Assembly: GCF_900199455.1 (NCBI RefSeq)
Contig: NZ_FZQR01000044.1
Span: 1 to 36,917 of the forward strand
Direction of reading: 5' to 3'
Length of the DNA stretch: 36,917 nt
Origin: Mesorhizobium carmichaelinearum
GTDB taxonomy: Bacteria; Pseudomonadota; Alphaproteobacteria; Rhizobiales; Rhizobiaceae
Under the pieces are notes generated by a model. It worked only from the letters and a program-made list of their open reading frames with translations, did not search any database and had not been told where the DNA came from. The position numbers and the translations under genes are program-made. Positions within the stretch are counted from its first letter, which is position 1. Each line of letters opens with the position of its first letter. This document shows, piece after piece, positions 5,868 through 15,296 of the stretch.

Positions 5868-8134
5868 ACCTCGATCAGTCGTCCATACAGGCCATAGCCG
5901 ATCGGATTCGCGCGAGCGCGGCTTTTGAAGAAGAGAACCGCAAGCGCCGGCATCGGGCCATGTTGTCCTTTGCTGGAAATAACGATGATTGGTTGTTCAA
6001 GACGGTTCGCGGCTGGACAGGGGAGGGCGGTCTCGGGGGAAGCCAGACAACGGAACCGGCCTTGCCGCGCGCGTCTGCGCGGGAGCTGGAGCCGCCGCGC
6101 GGTAAAGCCGGGCGACTAAACCTCGCCCTGCCAACCAAGCGGCGGAAGCTCGCCGGCGGACCTCGGCCGAGGGCCGCTGCCGACAGGCTGGCGGCCGGGT
6201 ATCAGCCGGCCGTTCTGAAGGTGATTTCCTACGGGCATGGCGTCACAAGGGCAGCCGCCATCGGTCAATATATCCAGAAGGAGGGCGTCGCGCTCGAGAC
6301 GTATGACGCGCGCATCCTGGCAACGCGGGAAGCCGTCGCCGAGGAAATGAAACAGTGGGGCGAGGGTTTCGACAAGCGGCGGGAGAGCGAGGATGTGGCG
6401 ACGTTTAGGCTTTCGCTGGCAGGGCAGGAGAATGCCGAGCGCCTTTCACAGGCAGTTCAGGCAGGTTTCGCCGGCCACGGTTTCGCCTATCGTATCGACA
6501 CACTGCAGGACGGATCGAGCGTCGCGCGCGTCGTCGCGACCATGGCCGGACACAGCGTCGTGCGGGGTGAGAACGGGGACGACAAGGTGAAGCATCGGTT
6601 TCACTTTTCCGATCGACGCCAGCAGGATCGCCAGTTCTCGGCACCAACCCGGGCCATGATCGCCTCGCGGATCTCCGATGCGCTTGGGGTCAAGGAGGAT
6701 ACCGTTTCGGTGAAGCCAATTGGGGAGCCCAGCCACGGCAAAGCCGGTGTCGTGTTCCAGCTCGCGCGCCTTACCCATGACGGAGCGGCGATCGGCGCCG
6801 ACGGCGCCGCGATCGCGTCTGAGGAGGCGGTTCGGCAGACCGCGCAGTCCTGGGACAAGACCCTGAATTCCTACAAGCCTCGCGACACCATGCACATGAT
6901 CCTGTCGGCCAAGGCGGGCGAGGACAGGCAAGCTCTGGTGAGGGCCGCACGTGGGTTCCTGCATGAGCAGTTCCCCAATCACAAATTCGCCTTCGGCATG
7001 CATGCCGATATGGCGGAGGAGGGCGGCCATATTCATGTCCATGCCATCGTCGCCGTGAAAGGTGAGGACGGTGAGCGATTGCGACCAGGTCCGGCCCAGC
7101 TTCGCGAATGGCGCGCGCTCTATGCCCAGCACGCACAAGCGCAGGGCATGAAAATCGTCGCGACTTCCGCGGCCTATCGAGCGTCATCACAAAGCTATGG
7201 TCCGCGCGACAAGGCGATTGTGGCCACGGCCGAAAAGCCGCGGCCGGGCAGGGAGGCGCGGGACCGCGCCTATGCCCGTGCAAACCCGCACGTCATCGAG
7301 AAAGCCCGCCAGCGGATCAATCACGCAAAGGCCAACCCGGTAAAGATTCCGATTTCGACGCGCCAGCTGCAGGCCACCCAGGCAAGCCTTCGGGACTGGC
7401 ACTCGGTTGCTGCTTCTCAGCCGGACAACGCGATAGCGAGTCAATTCATTGATCGGATGACGCAAGCTTTCCGATCCGGTACTGTTGTCGTCGCTATTCG
7501 AGATGGAAAGGGTGTTCAAATGAGTTCAGATGCCACCGCGGACCTGATGCGGGAAAACCTAAAACAGATCAACGAGACCGTTAATAAGACAGCGGCCATG
7601 ATGAACGGCCAGACGAAAGCGGAGTTCTTACGGCGCGCAGCGCCCACCATGGAGCTGCTTGCGATCCGGACGGATCTCAAATCCCTGCAGGAAGGTGGCG
7701 TCACGCATGTCAGTGAAGACCAGGCCCATCGGATTGCCGGCACGCGCGCCGAAGCTTTGATCCATCGCGCCCAGGAGATCGAGGCCGCTGAGCGGCTTGA
7801 GGCCGATCGCGCTCGCAAGACCCGTAATCGCGCCATCGAGCAGGAGATTCGTGACGAACGAGCCGGGTCGGCTGATCCGACCTCGCTTGAGCAGGTTGCG
7901 CAAGACCGCGAAATGGTGCGCAATGCCGAAAGCATCGCTGCGAAGGAGGCCCGCGAGGCACAAGCCGCAAGCGAAGCCGCGCGTTCATTGGCGCAGAATC
8001 CTAACGAGCGGCTTGATCCCGAGATCGTCAAAGGCGAACGGCTCGAAGAACTGCAGCGCCTGCAGTCGAGGAGCATCAACACCGCTCCGGTCGAAGGCGA
8101 AGAGCCGGATTCACAGAAGCCGCAAAAGCAGTAG
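5864..8134 (+). CDS. VirD2-type (MOBP-like) conjugative relaxase
   Basis: A 756-residue relaxase starting with GTG coupled to mobC. It should nick oriT, stay covalently bound through a tyrosine, and enter the T4SS as substrate. Visible motifs: VISYGHGVTRAAAIGQYI around residues 120-137 (motif I; Tyr136 is the best catalytic candidate) and GGHIHVHAIVAV around 387-398, the metal-binding histidine motif III (HIHVH 389-393). Between them DTMHMILSAKAGEDRQALVRAA gives the core fold. Unusually, about 115 residues precede motif I. The C-terminal 250 residues are helical and charged (EAAERLEADRARKTRNRAIEQE), probably coiled coil, and may carry the VirD4 recognition signal. Assignment to MOBP rather than MOBQ is by resemblance. 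Confidence 0.88.
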   Translation: MNLDQSSIQAIADRIRASAAFEEENRKRRHRAMLSFAGNNDDWLFKTVRGWTGEGGLGGSQTTEPALPRASARELEPPRGKAGRLNLALPTKRRKLAGGPRPRAAADRLAAGYQPAVLKVISYGHGVTRAAAIGQYIQKEGVALETYDARILATREAVAEEMKQWGEGFDKRRESEDVATFRLSLAGQENAERLSQAVQAGFAGHGFAYRIDTLQDGSSVARVVATMAGHSVVRGENGDDKVKHRFHFSDRRQQDRQFSAPTRAMIASRISDALGVKEDTVSVKPIGEPSHGKAGVVFQLARLTHDGAAIGADGAAIASEEAVRQTAQSWDKTLNSYKPRDTMHMILSAKAGEDRQALVRAARGFLHEQFPNHKFAFGMHADMAEEGGHIHVHAIVAVKGEDGERLRPGPAQLREWRALYAQHAQAQGMKIVATSAAYRASSQSYGPRDKAIVATAEKPRPGREARDRAYARANPHVIEKARQRINHAKANPVKIPISTRQLQATQASLRDWHSVAASQPDNAIASQFIDRMTQAFRSGTVVVAIRDGKGVQMSSDATADLMRENLKQINETVNKTAAMMNGQTKAEFLRRAAPTMELLAIRTDLKSLQEGGVTHVSEDQAHRIAGTRAEALIHRAQEIEAAERLEADRARKTRNRAIEQEIRDERAGSADPTSLEQVAQDREMVRNAESIAAKEAREAQAASEAARSLAQNPNERLDPEIVKGERLEELQRLQSRSINTAPVEGEEPDSQKPQKQ

Positions 8135-8252
8135 TTGCCTCGCCATGCAGCACTGAGTGAGCTCGTTGTTCCCTAAGCCGGGCTCTGGCTGGGGCTCCGT
8201 TCGGCACTCGCTCGCGCCAAAACGCAAAATGTGCTCATTTGACACTTCGTGA

Positions 8253-8534
8253 TTATGCAGCCGCTTTTACCCGGATTTCTATTTCCAGGTGTGCGGAGGC
8301 GGCGATGTTGACCAGTGCGTCAAGCGAGAATTTGGCGAGCTTACCGCGCAGCAGATCATTGGTGCGAGGGCGCGTCAGACCGAGCCGCTTGGCGGCTTCC
8401 TCCTGAGGAATATCCCAACGCTGGACTGCCTTACGGATTTCGTAGAGCAGCGCCGAGCGCGCCTTGAGGTTTGCTGCCTCTTGTTCGGTGTCCGCCAGGG
8501 CGTCCCAGACGTTCTCATAGATTTCTACGTTCAT
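8253..8534 (-). CDS. higA: XRE-family HTH antitoxin (HigA type)
   Basis: A 93-residue protein from ATG 8534, chosen because GGAAGG lies 6 bases upstream and the ATG overlaps the toxin stop (ATGA, 8531-8534); an earlier ATG at 8549 lies inside the toxin. The HTH is clear: IPQEEAAKRLGLTRPRTNDLLRGKLAKFSLDALVNIA. In HigBA modules the antitoxin gene follows the toxin, as here; HigA binds HigB and represses the operon. The C-terminal strand LEIEIRVKAA is usual for the group. Neutralisation is inferred from the pairing. Confidence 0.85.
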   Translation of the reverse strand: MNVEIYENVWDALADTEQEAANLKARSALLYEIRKAVQRWDIPQEEAAKRLGLTRPRTNDLLRGKLAKFSLDALVNIAASAHLEIEIRVKAAA

Positions 8535-8854
8535 CGTTCTGCCTTCCATCGTTTTAGCCGTTGAGCCGCCAGATCGAGGTCTTTCTTGGACGTGGCCTGT
8601 GTCTTCTTCTGGAACGCATGAAGCACCAAAACGCGGTCCTCCAGGGTTGCCAGATAGATGACGCGGAACGCTCCCGATGCCTCTCGGACTCTGATTTCCC
8701 TGACGCCGGCCCCCACGATCTGCAAAGGCTTCCAGTCGTCGGGATCGTCGCCGCGCTGGACAAGTTCGAGCTGCCAGCCGGCCTCTATCCGCGCATCGTC
8801 AGGAAACGCTCGAACATCCGCCCTACTGCTTCCAAGCCATTCAATCACCTTCAT
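8531..8854 (-). CDS. higB: RelE/HigB-type toxin
   Basis: A 107-residue protein with the compact RelE-fold pattern of the Gp49-like/HigB group (DUF891): VIEWLGSSRADVRAFP at the N-terminus, then KPLQIVGAGVREIRVREASGAFRVIYLATLEDRVLVLHAFQKKTQATSKKD, ending in a basic helix. The basic residues and FQKKTQ segment are typical of this toxin class, which cleaves mRNA at the ribosome or inhibits translation. It precedes the HTH antitoxin gene and overlaps it by four bases. A palindrome 10 bp upstream of its ATG is the likely operator. Confidence 0.85.
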   Translation of the reverse strand: MKVIEWLGSSRADVRAFPDDARIEAGWQLELVQRGDDPDDWKPLQIVGAGVREIRVREASGAFRVIYLATLEDRVLVLHAFQKKTQATSKKDLDLAAQRLKRWKAER

Positions 8855-8864
8855 CGAGGTGCAC

Positions 8865-8882
8865 TGTATCGGTTTTGATACA
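8865..8882. promoter_or_regulatory. Palindromic operator of the higBA pair
   Basis: TGTATC, a 6-base spacer, then GATACA form a perfect inverted repeat whose near edge is 10 bp upstream of the toxin ATG (8854). Size and position suit a dimeric XRE repressor site, most likely HigA autoregulation. Confidence 0.6.
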
Positions 8883-9068
8883 GGTTGGCTAGAGTGAAAG
8901 TCAATCGCATTTTACGGACCAGCAATCAGCTCACGTCCCACCAAGAACCGGGAGGCGCAACGAAACGGTTCGATGCGCCCGCCATCGGATTAGGGGCGCT
9001 TCGTCTCACACTCGACATAGGCACCGAAGGCACAAATCGCTCATTTGTATTCAACCGAATTTCACGTC

Positions 9069-11396
9069 CTAGCGATCGCCGTGCCGTCTAATTTGATCCT
9101 GCAGCGCCTCAACAGCGGCTGACGGTGCCCCTTCGACAGCTTCGCTATCCACTGACGGTGACAGGGAACGAGCGCCGGCCTCCACTTCCTGATCGAGCGA
9201 TGCGAGCAGCGCGGCGATCGACGTGGACTTGTTTCCCGGCCGGACTTGGAATTGCAAGACACTCGCCTTGCCTTCAGACGCACTCGGGTCGGACGTCTTT
9301 GATGCTGCCGGCGCCGATCGCTGGCCAAGGGTGGGAAGCGGCCGCGGCGCATCATCGGCCGTCTGATCGGTCCGCTTCGGCTTCAACTCCGGAACTTCAG
9401 CGGCGACCTCGCTCTTTGCTTCAGCCTCACCGCCCGTTGCAAGGCCTGAGCTTGGCAGCACCTGTGGTGCGTCCGCGCTGTCGCTCTTTACTTTCGGCTT
9501 TAACGCGACGGGATCAACCCTTTCAGCCGCCGCACCAGTCGCAGGCGGCACCGCATCGGCATGGGCTGTATGGCCTGAAACCGGCGCTTCGACGGTATCG
9601 GGTTCCCCCAACTCGAAAGGTGCCGCTGGCGCGGTGTTAGCCGCCGCTTCGACGTCCGCCATGGAGTGCAGCGGAACATCCTGCCATCGTGAGAGAGGCG
9701 GAACCTTCAAGCGCCGGTGCCGAAACTGCTGGTAGGTCGCCTTATAGGGAGCGTCCTTATAATAGGTGATCTTGCGCACCATGAAACCAGGGGGGCTTGA
9801 GACCAGAACCACGGCCTGATTCGCCGGCATTTGCCGAAGCTCCGCCGCCGTCCGGAATGGCCTTTCCTGATAACTTAAACTCTTGTCTCGGCCCCCAAAT
9901 ATACCTTGACCAGCCCTGATGATCGGTGTGGCCACCTCGATTGTGGTCGGTCCCAGCATTACAGAGACATGTTCCGAGGTCTCCACGTCGTTCATGCGGA
10001 TGAAAAGCTTCACCTGACACGCGGACACCGTGGTCTGCCGCGTCGCTTTTCCATAGACTTCGTCAAGCTGGGCAAGATCCTGCAGGATCAGGACCATGCG
10101 AAAGCCATAGCCCGCGTTGATCGCCAGCTTGGAAACGATAGACTCCATTTTGCCGAGCTGGCGAAACTCGTCGATCATCACCAGGACCTGATAGGGCTCG
10201 TCCGGGCCTGGCGAGGAAGCCATCAGCACATCATGGATTTGCTGAACCAGCAGTTTGATGATGGGCCGGAACACGTCGAGCTGCGCCACCGAGCAGCCGA
10301 TGAAGAGAGCCGTCGGGTCCTTGCGAAACTTCGAGATATCGAAATCGGTCGACGCCGTAGCGGCTGCAACGAGATCATTGGTCCAGGGGTTGAGAGCCGC
10401 CGTCATGTTGAAGTAGGCCGAGTTTCGCGTTTCCTTTTCCAGCGCAATGAACTGGTTGAGCCCGTGCACGACCCACGAAGGCAGATATTTTTCCTCGTCA
10501 TTGCGGATATTCGTCAGCACCCTGAGAAAATCCACGCCGGTCGAAAGAAGCATCGCGACGGCGCGCAAATGACGCTGCCCCTCATAGCGTGGTGACGTCA
10601 GCACATAGCCGATCATGGCCGAAAGCAGCTGCCGGCCGGCGCGCGCCCAGATCTCGGAACTTCCTGTCGCCTCGGGGATGATGAAGGAGGAGACCACCGC
10701 GCAGTCCGTCGGCATGCGCGCATCGCGCCGGATGAAATCCAGCGGATTATAGCGATGCGAATCCTGCTCGCCGGGCGAAAAGAAAAAGACCTTGTCGCCG
10801 AGAGCCTGCCGGTGTGCACCGAACGCCTCGAAGTTCTCCCGCTTCGGATCGAACCACACCGAGGATCCTCGCCACATATAACCGTTCGGAATGACAAAGC
10901 TGACGCCCTTGCCGGATCGGGTCGGCCCGACCACCAAGACGTGCGCGGGATCGTCCGAGCGGATCGTCGCCCCACCCATCTTGCCGAGGATCAAGCCTTG
11001 CTTTGCCAGCAGGTTTTTCCTTTCGGCGTCCATGATCGTGCCGAACCGCGCATCGCCGTAGTGCTTTGGCTTGCGGTTGATCAGGCTTGCAAAGATTAGG
11101 CCGACGCCGATCGCCACGACAACCGCGACCGCGATCGCGCCCCGGATGATCGTCTCGCCCTGCGTGGGATGATAGGCCAGGCGCTGGCTGAAATGCTGCC
11201 AGGCAACGAACAGGCCGCTTAGGCTGCGTTGCGCGTTCTGGTATTTTAGAAGCCCCCAGCGCGAGGCGCCTTCAGAACGGAGGGCGGGATTCCACCGCCA
11301 TGTCGCCACCAGCTCGTAGGCTAGGCTCCAAAGGGCAAAGAAGGCGGCGAGGCCGATGAGGCCGAGGAGAAGCCTATAAGCGAATACGCGAGACAT
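9069..11396 (-). CDS. virD4: VirD4/TraG type IV coupling protein
   Basis: A 775-residue inner-membrane ATPase that brings the relaxase-DNA complex to the VirB channel. Two N-terminal membrane segments are visible (about 8-31 and 85-105). The Walker A box GPTRSGKG is at 157-164, followed by SFVIPN and WFDPKRENFE; Walker B VLVMIDE is at 404-410, followed by FRQLGK. The TraG/VirD4 core ends near residue 580. The last 190 or so residues are alanine/proline/glutamate rich and low in complexity, longer than in typical VirD4, and may be a flexible tail or substrate platform. Its start overlaps the virB11 end by 23 bp. It is the last gene of the T4SS operon. Confidence 0.95.
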   Translation of the reverse strand: MSRVFAYRLLLGLIGLAAFFALWSLAYELVATWRWNPALRSEGASRWGLLKYQNAQRSLSGLFVAWQHFSQRLAYHPTQGETIIRGAIAVAVVVAIGVGLIFASLINRKPKHYGDARFGTIMDAERKNLLAKQGLILGKMGGATIRSDDPAHVLVVGPTRSGKGVSFVIPNGYMWRGSSVWFDPKRENFEAFGAHRQALGDKVFFFSPGEQDSHRYNPLDFIRRDARMPTDCAVVSSFIIPEATGSSEIWARAGRQLLSAMIGYVLTSPRYEGQRHLRAVAMLLSTGVDFLRVLTNIRNDEEKYLPSWVVHGLNQFIALEKETRNSAYFNMTAALNPWTNDLVAAATASTDFDISKFRKDPTALFIGCSVAQLDVFRPIIKLLVQQIHDVLMASSPGPDEPYQVLVMIDEFRQLGKMESIVSKLAINAGYGFRMVLILQDLAQLDEVYGKATRQTTVSACQVKLFIRMNDVETSEHVSVMLGPTTIEVATPIIRAGQGIFGGRDKSLSYQERPFRTAAELRQMPANQAVVLVSSPPGFMVRKITYYKDAPYKATYQQFRHRRLKVPPLSRWQDVPLHSMADVEAAANTAPAAPFELGEPDTVEAPVSGHTAHADAVPPATGAAAERVDPVALKPKVKSDSADAPQVLPSSGLATGGEAEAKSEVAAEVPELKPKRTDQTADDAPRPLPTLGQRSAPAASKTSDPSASEGKASVLQFQVRPGNKSTSIAALLASLDQEVEAGARSLSPSVDSEAVEGAPSAAVEALQDQIRRHGDR

Positions 11397-12420
11397 TCTG
11401 GGGAACCTTTCTGGCGGCTCTCCATTCGGTCATGCGGTTGAACCAGATCGCCGAAGTTCCACGCCAGCCGCCCCGGCGCGTTTGTTGGATCACAATCGGC
11501 AGGACCGACCGCACGTAATCGATGATCTCTGCCTTGCTCAGCCCGAGCCCAGCCTGCATGACCATCAATGCCAGCTGCTCAAACGCACCGGTCGGGCTGT
11601 CCGCATGGATCGTCGTGATCGATCCGGGATGACCTGTGTTGACGGCGCGCAAGAACGAATAGGCTTCCGCTCCCCGGATCTCGCCCAGGAAGATTCGATC
11701 CGGCCGCAACCGCATGGCGGCTTGCAGCAGCGTTTCAACGGTCACGTGCGCCAGGCCCTGGTCGCCCTTTGATGCAACGAGGGGCAGATAGTTGGGCTGG
11801 TGTGGTTTAACCTCTCGCGTATCCTCAATGGTGAGGATCCGCTCATCCGAAGGCACCTCGTGCAAAATCGCGTTCAGAAACGTCGTTTTGCCCGACGATG
11901 TGCCTCCTGAAAGCAAGATCGAATACCGTTCCCGCACGGCCAGGCGGAGGAAATCCTCGATTTTGCCAGCGTCGAGATATTCGCAAAGGGCGCTGTCGGT
12001 CTCGCTCAATTCGCCGGGATCCTGGACGGAGATCGTATCGAACGCCCCCCGCTTCCGGTAATCATCAAGGCGCATATCCTTCACGACCTGCTTGCGGATC
12101 GCGAAGGCGCCTCCTGTCGGCGTCGCCGGCGCAAGCACGCCCTGGAAGCGTTCGCCGCCGGGGAGGGCGGCTGAAAGCAAGGGATTTTCCTCGCTGATCG
12201 ATTGCGAGGATGATGCCGCTATACGTTCCATGAGGTAAGTGATCGCGGCGCGGTCGAGCTCGGGGACGTCGAAGGGCTCCATATGTGTCGAGCCAACAAT
12301 TTCGACCCACACAAGTCCAGGCCCGTTTGCACAGATTTCGACCACGCGATCGTCGTCGAGCCAGCGCCGCACCGGCTCCAGCGCCTTATTTAGAAAGACG
12401 GTTCTTTGCTGCCCGCTCAC
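11374..12420 (-). CDS. virB11: VirB11 traffic ATPase
   Basis: A 348-residue cytoplasmic hexameric ATPase of the VirB11/GspE family that powers pilus assembly and substrate transfer. Walker A GGTSSGKTT is at 172-180, the Asp box ILTIEDTREV around 195-204, Walker B RIFLGEI at 242-248 and the His box TGHPGSITTIHAD at 262-274. Length matches the family. The gene overlaps virB10 upstream (35 bp) and virD4 downstream (23 bp), showing tight translational linkage. All motifs appear intact. Confidence 0.96.
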   Translation of the reverse strand: MSGQQRTVFLNKALEPVRRWLDDDRVVEICANGPGLVWVEIVGSTHMEPFDVPELDRAAITYLMERIAASSSQSISEENPLLSAALPGGERFQGVLAPATPTGGAFAIRKQVVKDMRLDDYRKRGAFDTISVQDPGELSETDSALCEYLDAGKIEDFLRLAVRERYSILLSGGTSSGKTTFLNAILHEVPSDERILTIEDTREVKPHQPNYLPLVASKGDQGLAHVTVETLLQAAMRLRPDRIFLGEIRGAEAYSFLRAVNTGHPGSITTIHADSPTGAFEQLALMVMQAGLGLSKAEIIDYVRSVLPIVIQQTRRGGWRGTSAIWFNRMTEWRAARKVPQNVSRIRL

Positions 12421-13735
12421 GTCGTATCTCCGTCAACGCCTCGCGTACCGGGTCCTGATAGAACTCCGAAAAATCGAGGTCCCGGCGGACGAACACCATG
12501 ATGCGCGACCCCTGATCGACATGGATCGTGGGCGCGATATTGATCGAATTGCGAAGCGCCTCTTCGGCAATGCGGTTGAGGCTTTGCGAGACCTGTTGCG
12601 CTCCGATCTGACGGGCGCTCTGCAGGTATTGGTTGGGCTGCGTCTGGTTTGTCACCGTCTGTCCGGTCTGCGGGTCCGTGTAGGTCTGGTTGGTGTTCGA
12701 CCCATTCTGGTCGTTGCCAAGGTTGGCGATGAATTGCGTCGCACCGCCCACGACACTTAGAAGGATCGCCGAGCCGAACCGCTCGAAATAATGGTTGTCG
12801 ACCTCGCCCGGCATGCCGCTGCGACCGAGCTCGTCGGTGCCCGTCGAACCGAGCTGCACCGACATGCCGTCCGATCGAAGCAGGCGTGTCCACACTATGA
12901 ACACCCGCGTTTGGCCGGTTGCGAGGCCACTGCGATATTCACCGATAAGGCGGGAGCCAGCGGGGATCAAAACCCTGCGACCGTCGAAGGACCACACATC
13001 CTCCGACACGACGGCCCGAACCATACCGGCAAGATCGCTCTGGATCGCGGTCTCGAGTACGCCCTTGATCATCGTCCCTTGGGCGACCAGAGCGTCCGTG
13101 CGCGGGTTCATCGTGGCCTTCGATGTATCCGCTCCGCTCTGGCTCGCCCTTGCCAAAAAACGCCGATTGGGGTCCTCCTCGCCCTCGCCTGCGTTTCCGG
13201 CCGCCGCTGCATCCGTACCATTGCCGCCCAATGCTGACGCACTGCCAGGCGCATCGCCGCTATCGACGACGAGCTGCTTGGCGCGCAAGCGCTCCCATTT
13301 GCGGCGCTCGTCCTCTTCTTGCCTGCGCCGCTCTTCCTCAGCCAGACGACGGGCCTCGGAATCATCCTGCACCTGTGGTGGAGCTGCAGGCGGTTGCAAG
13401 GCTGGTGGAGGGGGAGGCGGAGCCTCGACGGTCGACGGCGGCTGTGCCGGCGGCTCTTCGGGAGCTGTCGGGATTTTCAGGGTGCCGTTATCAAGCTGGG
13501 GGCGCGGCGTATCGAGCCCCGGTGCGGGAAACTGTGTGGTGTGAAACTCCTCGCCATCCGACGCTGTCAACAGCGGCTTGTCTGGCGCACGCGTCGCCGC
13601 ATAGATCATCCAGCCGGCGAAGACCACCGCACCCAGCGGAACCGCGATCTTGAAGAATGCGCTTGCCCCGAATTTTGGCGCGGCGACCGCCGTGCCTTCC
13701 TCAGCGAGCATTCTGTACTCATTGGGAGATGGCAT
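12386..13735 (-). CDS. virB10: VirB10 core-complex protein
   Basis: A 449-residue protein with a short cytoplasmic start, one membrane helix (about 28-46: KIAVPLGAVVFAGWMIYAA), a periplasmic proline-rich linker (about 92-117, many PPPP-type runs) and a charged EEERRRQEEDERR stretch. The C-terminal VirB10/TrbI beta-barrel domain covers about 205-430 (VLETAIQSDLAGMVRAVVSEDVW, LIPAGSRLIGEYRSG). VirB10 spans both membranes, senses ATP use by VirD4/VirB11 and gates the outer-membrane pore with VirB7 and VirB9. It overlaps virB9 by 17 bp. Confidence 0.96.
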   Translation of the reverse strand: MPSPNEYRMLAEEGTAVAAPKFGASAFFKIAVPLGAVVFAGWMIYAATRAPDKPLLTASDGEEFHTTQFPAPGLDTPRPQLDNGTLKIPTAPEEPPAQPPSTVEAPPPPPPALQPPAAPPQVQDDSEARRLAEEERRRQEEDERRKWERLRAKQLVVDSGDAPGSASALGGNGTDAAAAGNAGEGEEDPNRRFLARASQSGADTSKATMNPRTDALVAQGTMIKGVLETAIQSDLAGMVRAVVSEDVWSFDGRRVLIPAGSRLIGEYRSGLATGQTRVFIVWTRLLRSDGMSVQLGSTGTDELGRSGMPGEVDNHYFERFGSAILLSVVGGATQFIANLGNDQNGSNTNQTYTDPQTGQTVTNQTQPNQYLQSARQIGAQQVSQSLNRIAEEALRNSINIAPTIHVDQGSRIMVFVRRDLDFSEFYQDPVREALTEIRRERAAKNRLSK

Positions 13736-14555
13736 CGGGTCCCCTCACTTTCCGAACAGTCCCACCGCCGACACGCTGCGGTTCGTAAGGTTCAAGCCCG
13801 GTCGGTTCGTTCACATTGTTCAGTCTCAGATTGAAGACGCAGGTTGCTTCGGTGCCGTTGCGCAGGGTCCATTGGTAATTGACCTTGTCGACCACGATGT
13901 ACGGGCCCTCGCGGCGATAGTTCACAAGGGTCTCATTGCGCTCGCTATCAACGACATGGATCGCCGGCACTTCCCTTGCTGGATCGAAGCGGAACCAGGT
14001 CTTCACGCCGTCGTCGTAGATCACGAGCGGCTTATTTGCCGACGACCCCTTATAGGCATAGGACGAGTTGGCGTTTTCGGCCTTGAAACCCTGCCGGTTC
14101 GGCTGCGCCGCCCGAGCCCGGGCTTCGTCCATCAGCGCCGCGTCCGACGCCTCTTCGGGATAGCGAAACTTGATCGCATAGACCTGTTGTGCAACCGGCC
14201 GAAACTCGCCGTTGAGGAAGAACACATAGCTGCGCTTGTTCGTCAGGACATTGAGATTCCCGCCCGCATTCTTCTCGATCGGCTTCACAAAGAGCACATT
14301 GCCCTTCTTGTTGGGTTCGATGCTCCAGGCCGGGACGTCGCCAGCGCCGAGGGTTTCGATTTTCTCGTCATCGCCGAATTCGATCATCGTCGAGGCGCCA
14401 TAGCTGGCCGGCACCGACACCACATCGTCCTTCTGATACCAGACGAAGCGAATGCGACTGTCACGAGATCCCGCCCGAGGGGTCTGTTCGGCAAGGGCCG
14501 GCTGAACCGCGCAAACGCCGAGCCCGATTGCCATCAGGATGCCGGCGACCTTCAT
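13719..14555 (-). CDS. virB9: VirB9 outer-membrane core protein
   Basis: A 278-residue periplasmic protein with a signal peptide (about residues 1-22, ending QPALA). The CagX/VirB9 pattern is clear: N-terminal DSRIRFVWYQKDDVVSVPASYG, the middle LNVLTNKRSYVFFLNG, and the C-terminal ANKPLVIYDDGVKTWFRFD with NYRREGPYIVVDKV, which packs against VirB7 and VirB10 at the outer membrane. Length is usual. It overlaps virB8 by four bases (ATGA). Confidence 0.95.
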   Translation of the reverse strand: MKVAGILMAIGLGVCAVQPALAEQTPRAGSRDSRIRFVWYQKDDVVSVPASYGASTMIEFGDDEKIETLGAGDVPAWSIEPNKKGNVLFVKPIEKNAGGNLNVLTNKRSYVFFLNGEFRPVAQQVYAIKFRYPEEASDAALMDEARARAAQPNRQGFKAENANSSYAYKGSSANKPLVIYDDGVKTWFRFDPAREVPAIHVVDSERNETLVNYRREGPYIVVDKVNYQWTLRNGTEATCVFNLRLNNVNEPTGLEPYEPQRVGGGTVRKVRGPDAISQ

Positions 14556-15283
14556 TGCGGTGTCTCCGCGGTGGGTGCCGGCGCCGTCTCCTGATCGCGC
14601 CGATATTCGAGTACCTGGAAGCCGAGCGGATTTTCAAAGCGGATCTCGTTTTTGGCCGGCACGCCGGTGTAGCGGAACCGGATCAACGACACCCAATGCC
14701 GCTGCACGGTGTTCGCTTGGCTCTTTTCCTCCGTCATGAACCGGACCAGGGCGGTCCTTTGGTTGGGAAATGTCACGGACTTCACGGTCACAGCCACGAC
14801 GGTGTTTCGTCCGTAGAGCACGACGGGGTTCGTCACTTTGTTCGCCGGGCTGAAAAGCTCGACGAGCTCCCTCGAGGCATCGCCGGCGCTCAGCAATTGC
14901 GCGAGATCGAAGTTGTCCTTCAGCGCCTTCGGATCGTAGGTCTCGCGAGCCTTCACATAACGGACGATATCGAACATCCCCATCGACTCGTCCTGCTGCA
15001 AAGGACCGTCGGCCAGCGGCCGCTTGACCTCGACAAACCCGGTGGATTTGTCGACCACCACCATGTAGGGCTCATAAGTCTTGAGCGGCAGCGCAAGGAT
15101 CAGCGCGCCCACGGCTGCAACGGCAATGACCGAAGCGACGCTTGCCACGCACCACGCCAGAGATCGCGACCAGCGATTGCGTCGCGCGATATCTTTTTCC
15201 CAGATTGCCGCATCCACGTAGTAGGGCAAGGGAGACTCGGTTTCCTTCGCCGGTCGCCCAGCGCTTTCCTTCACATCGCTCAT
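14552..15283 (-). CDS. virB8: VirB8 inner-membrane assembly protein
   Basis: A 243-residue bitopic protein: cytoplasmic residues 1-40, a membrane helix at about 41-65, then the NTF2-like periplasmic VirB8 domain. The YEPYMVVVDKSTG segment at 70-82 and the conserved NPLGF motif near 218-222 are present. VirB8 nucleates the inner-membrane complex and contacts VirB6, B9 and B10. The gene starts 13 bp after the virB6 stop, so no separate virB7 fits between them. Confidence 0.95.
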   Translation of the reverse strand: MSDVKESAGRPAKETESPLPYYVDAAIWEKDIARRNRWSRSLAWCVASVASVIAVAAVGALILALPLKTYEPYMVVVDKSTGFVEVKRPLADGPLQQDESMGMFDIVRYVKARETYDPKALKDNFDLAQLLSAGDASRELVELFSPANKVTNPVVLYGRNTVVAVTVKSVTFPNQRTALVRFMTEEKSQANTVQRHWVSLIRFRYTGVPAKNEIRFENPLGFQVLEYRRDQETAPAPTAETPQ

Positions 15284-15296
15284 TGGTGCCCCAAAC

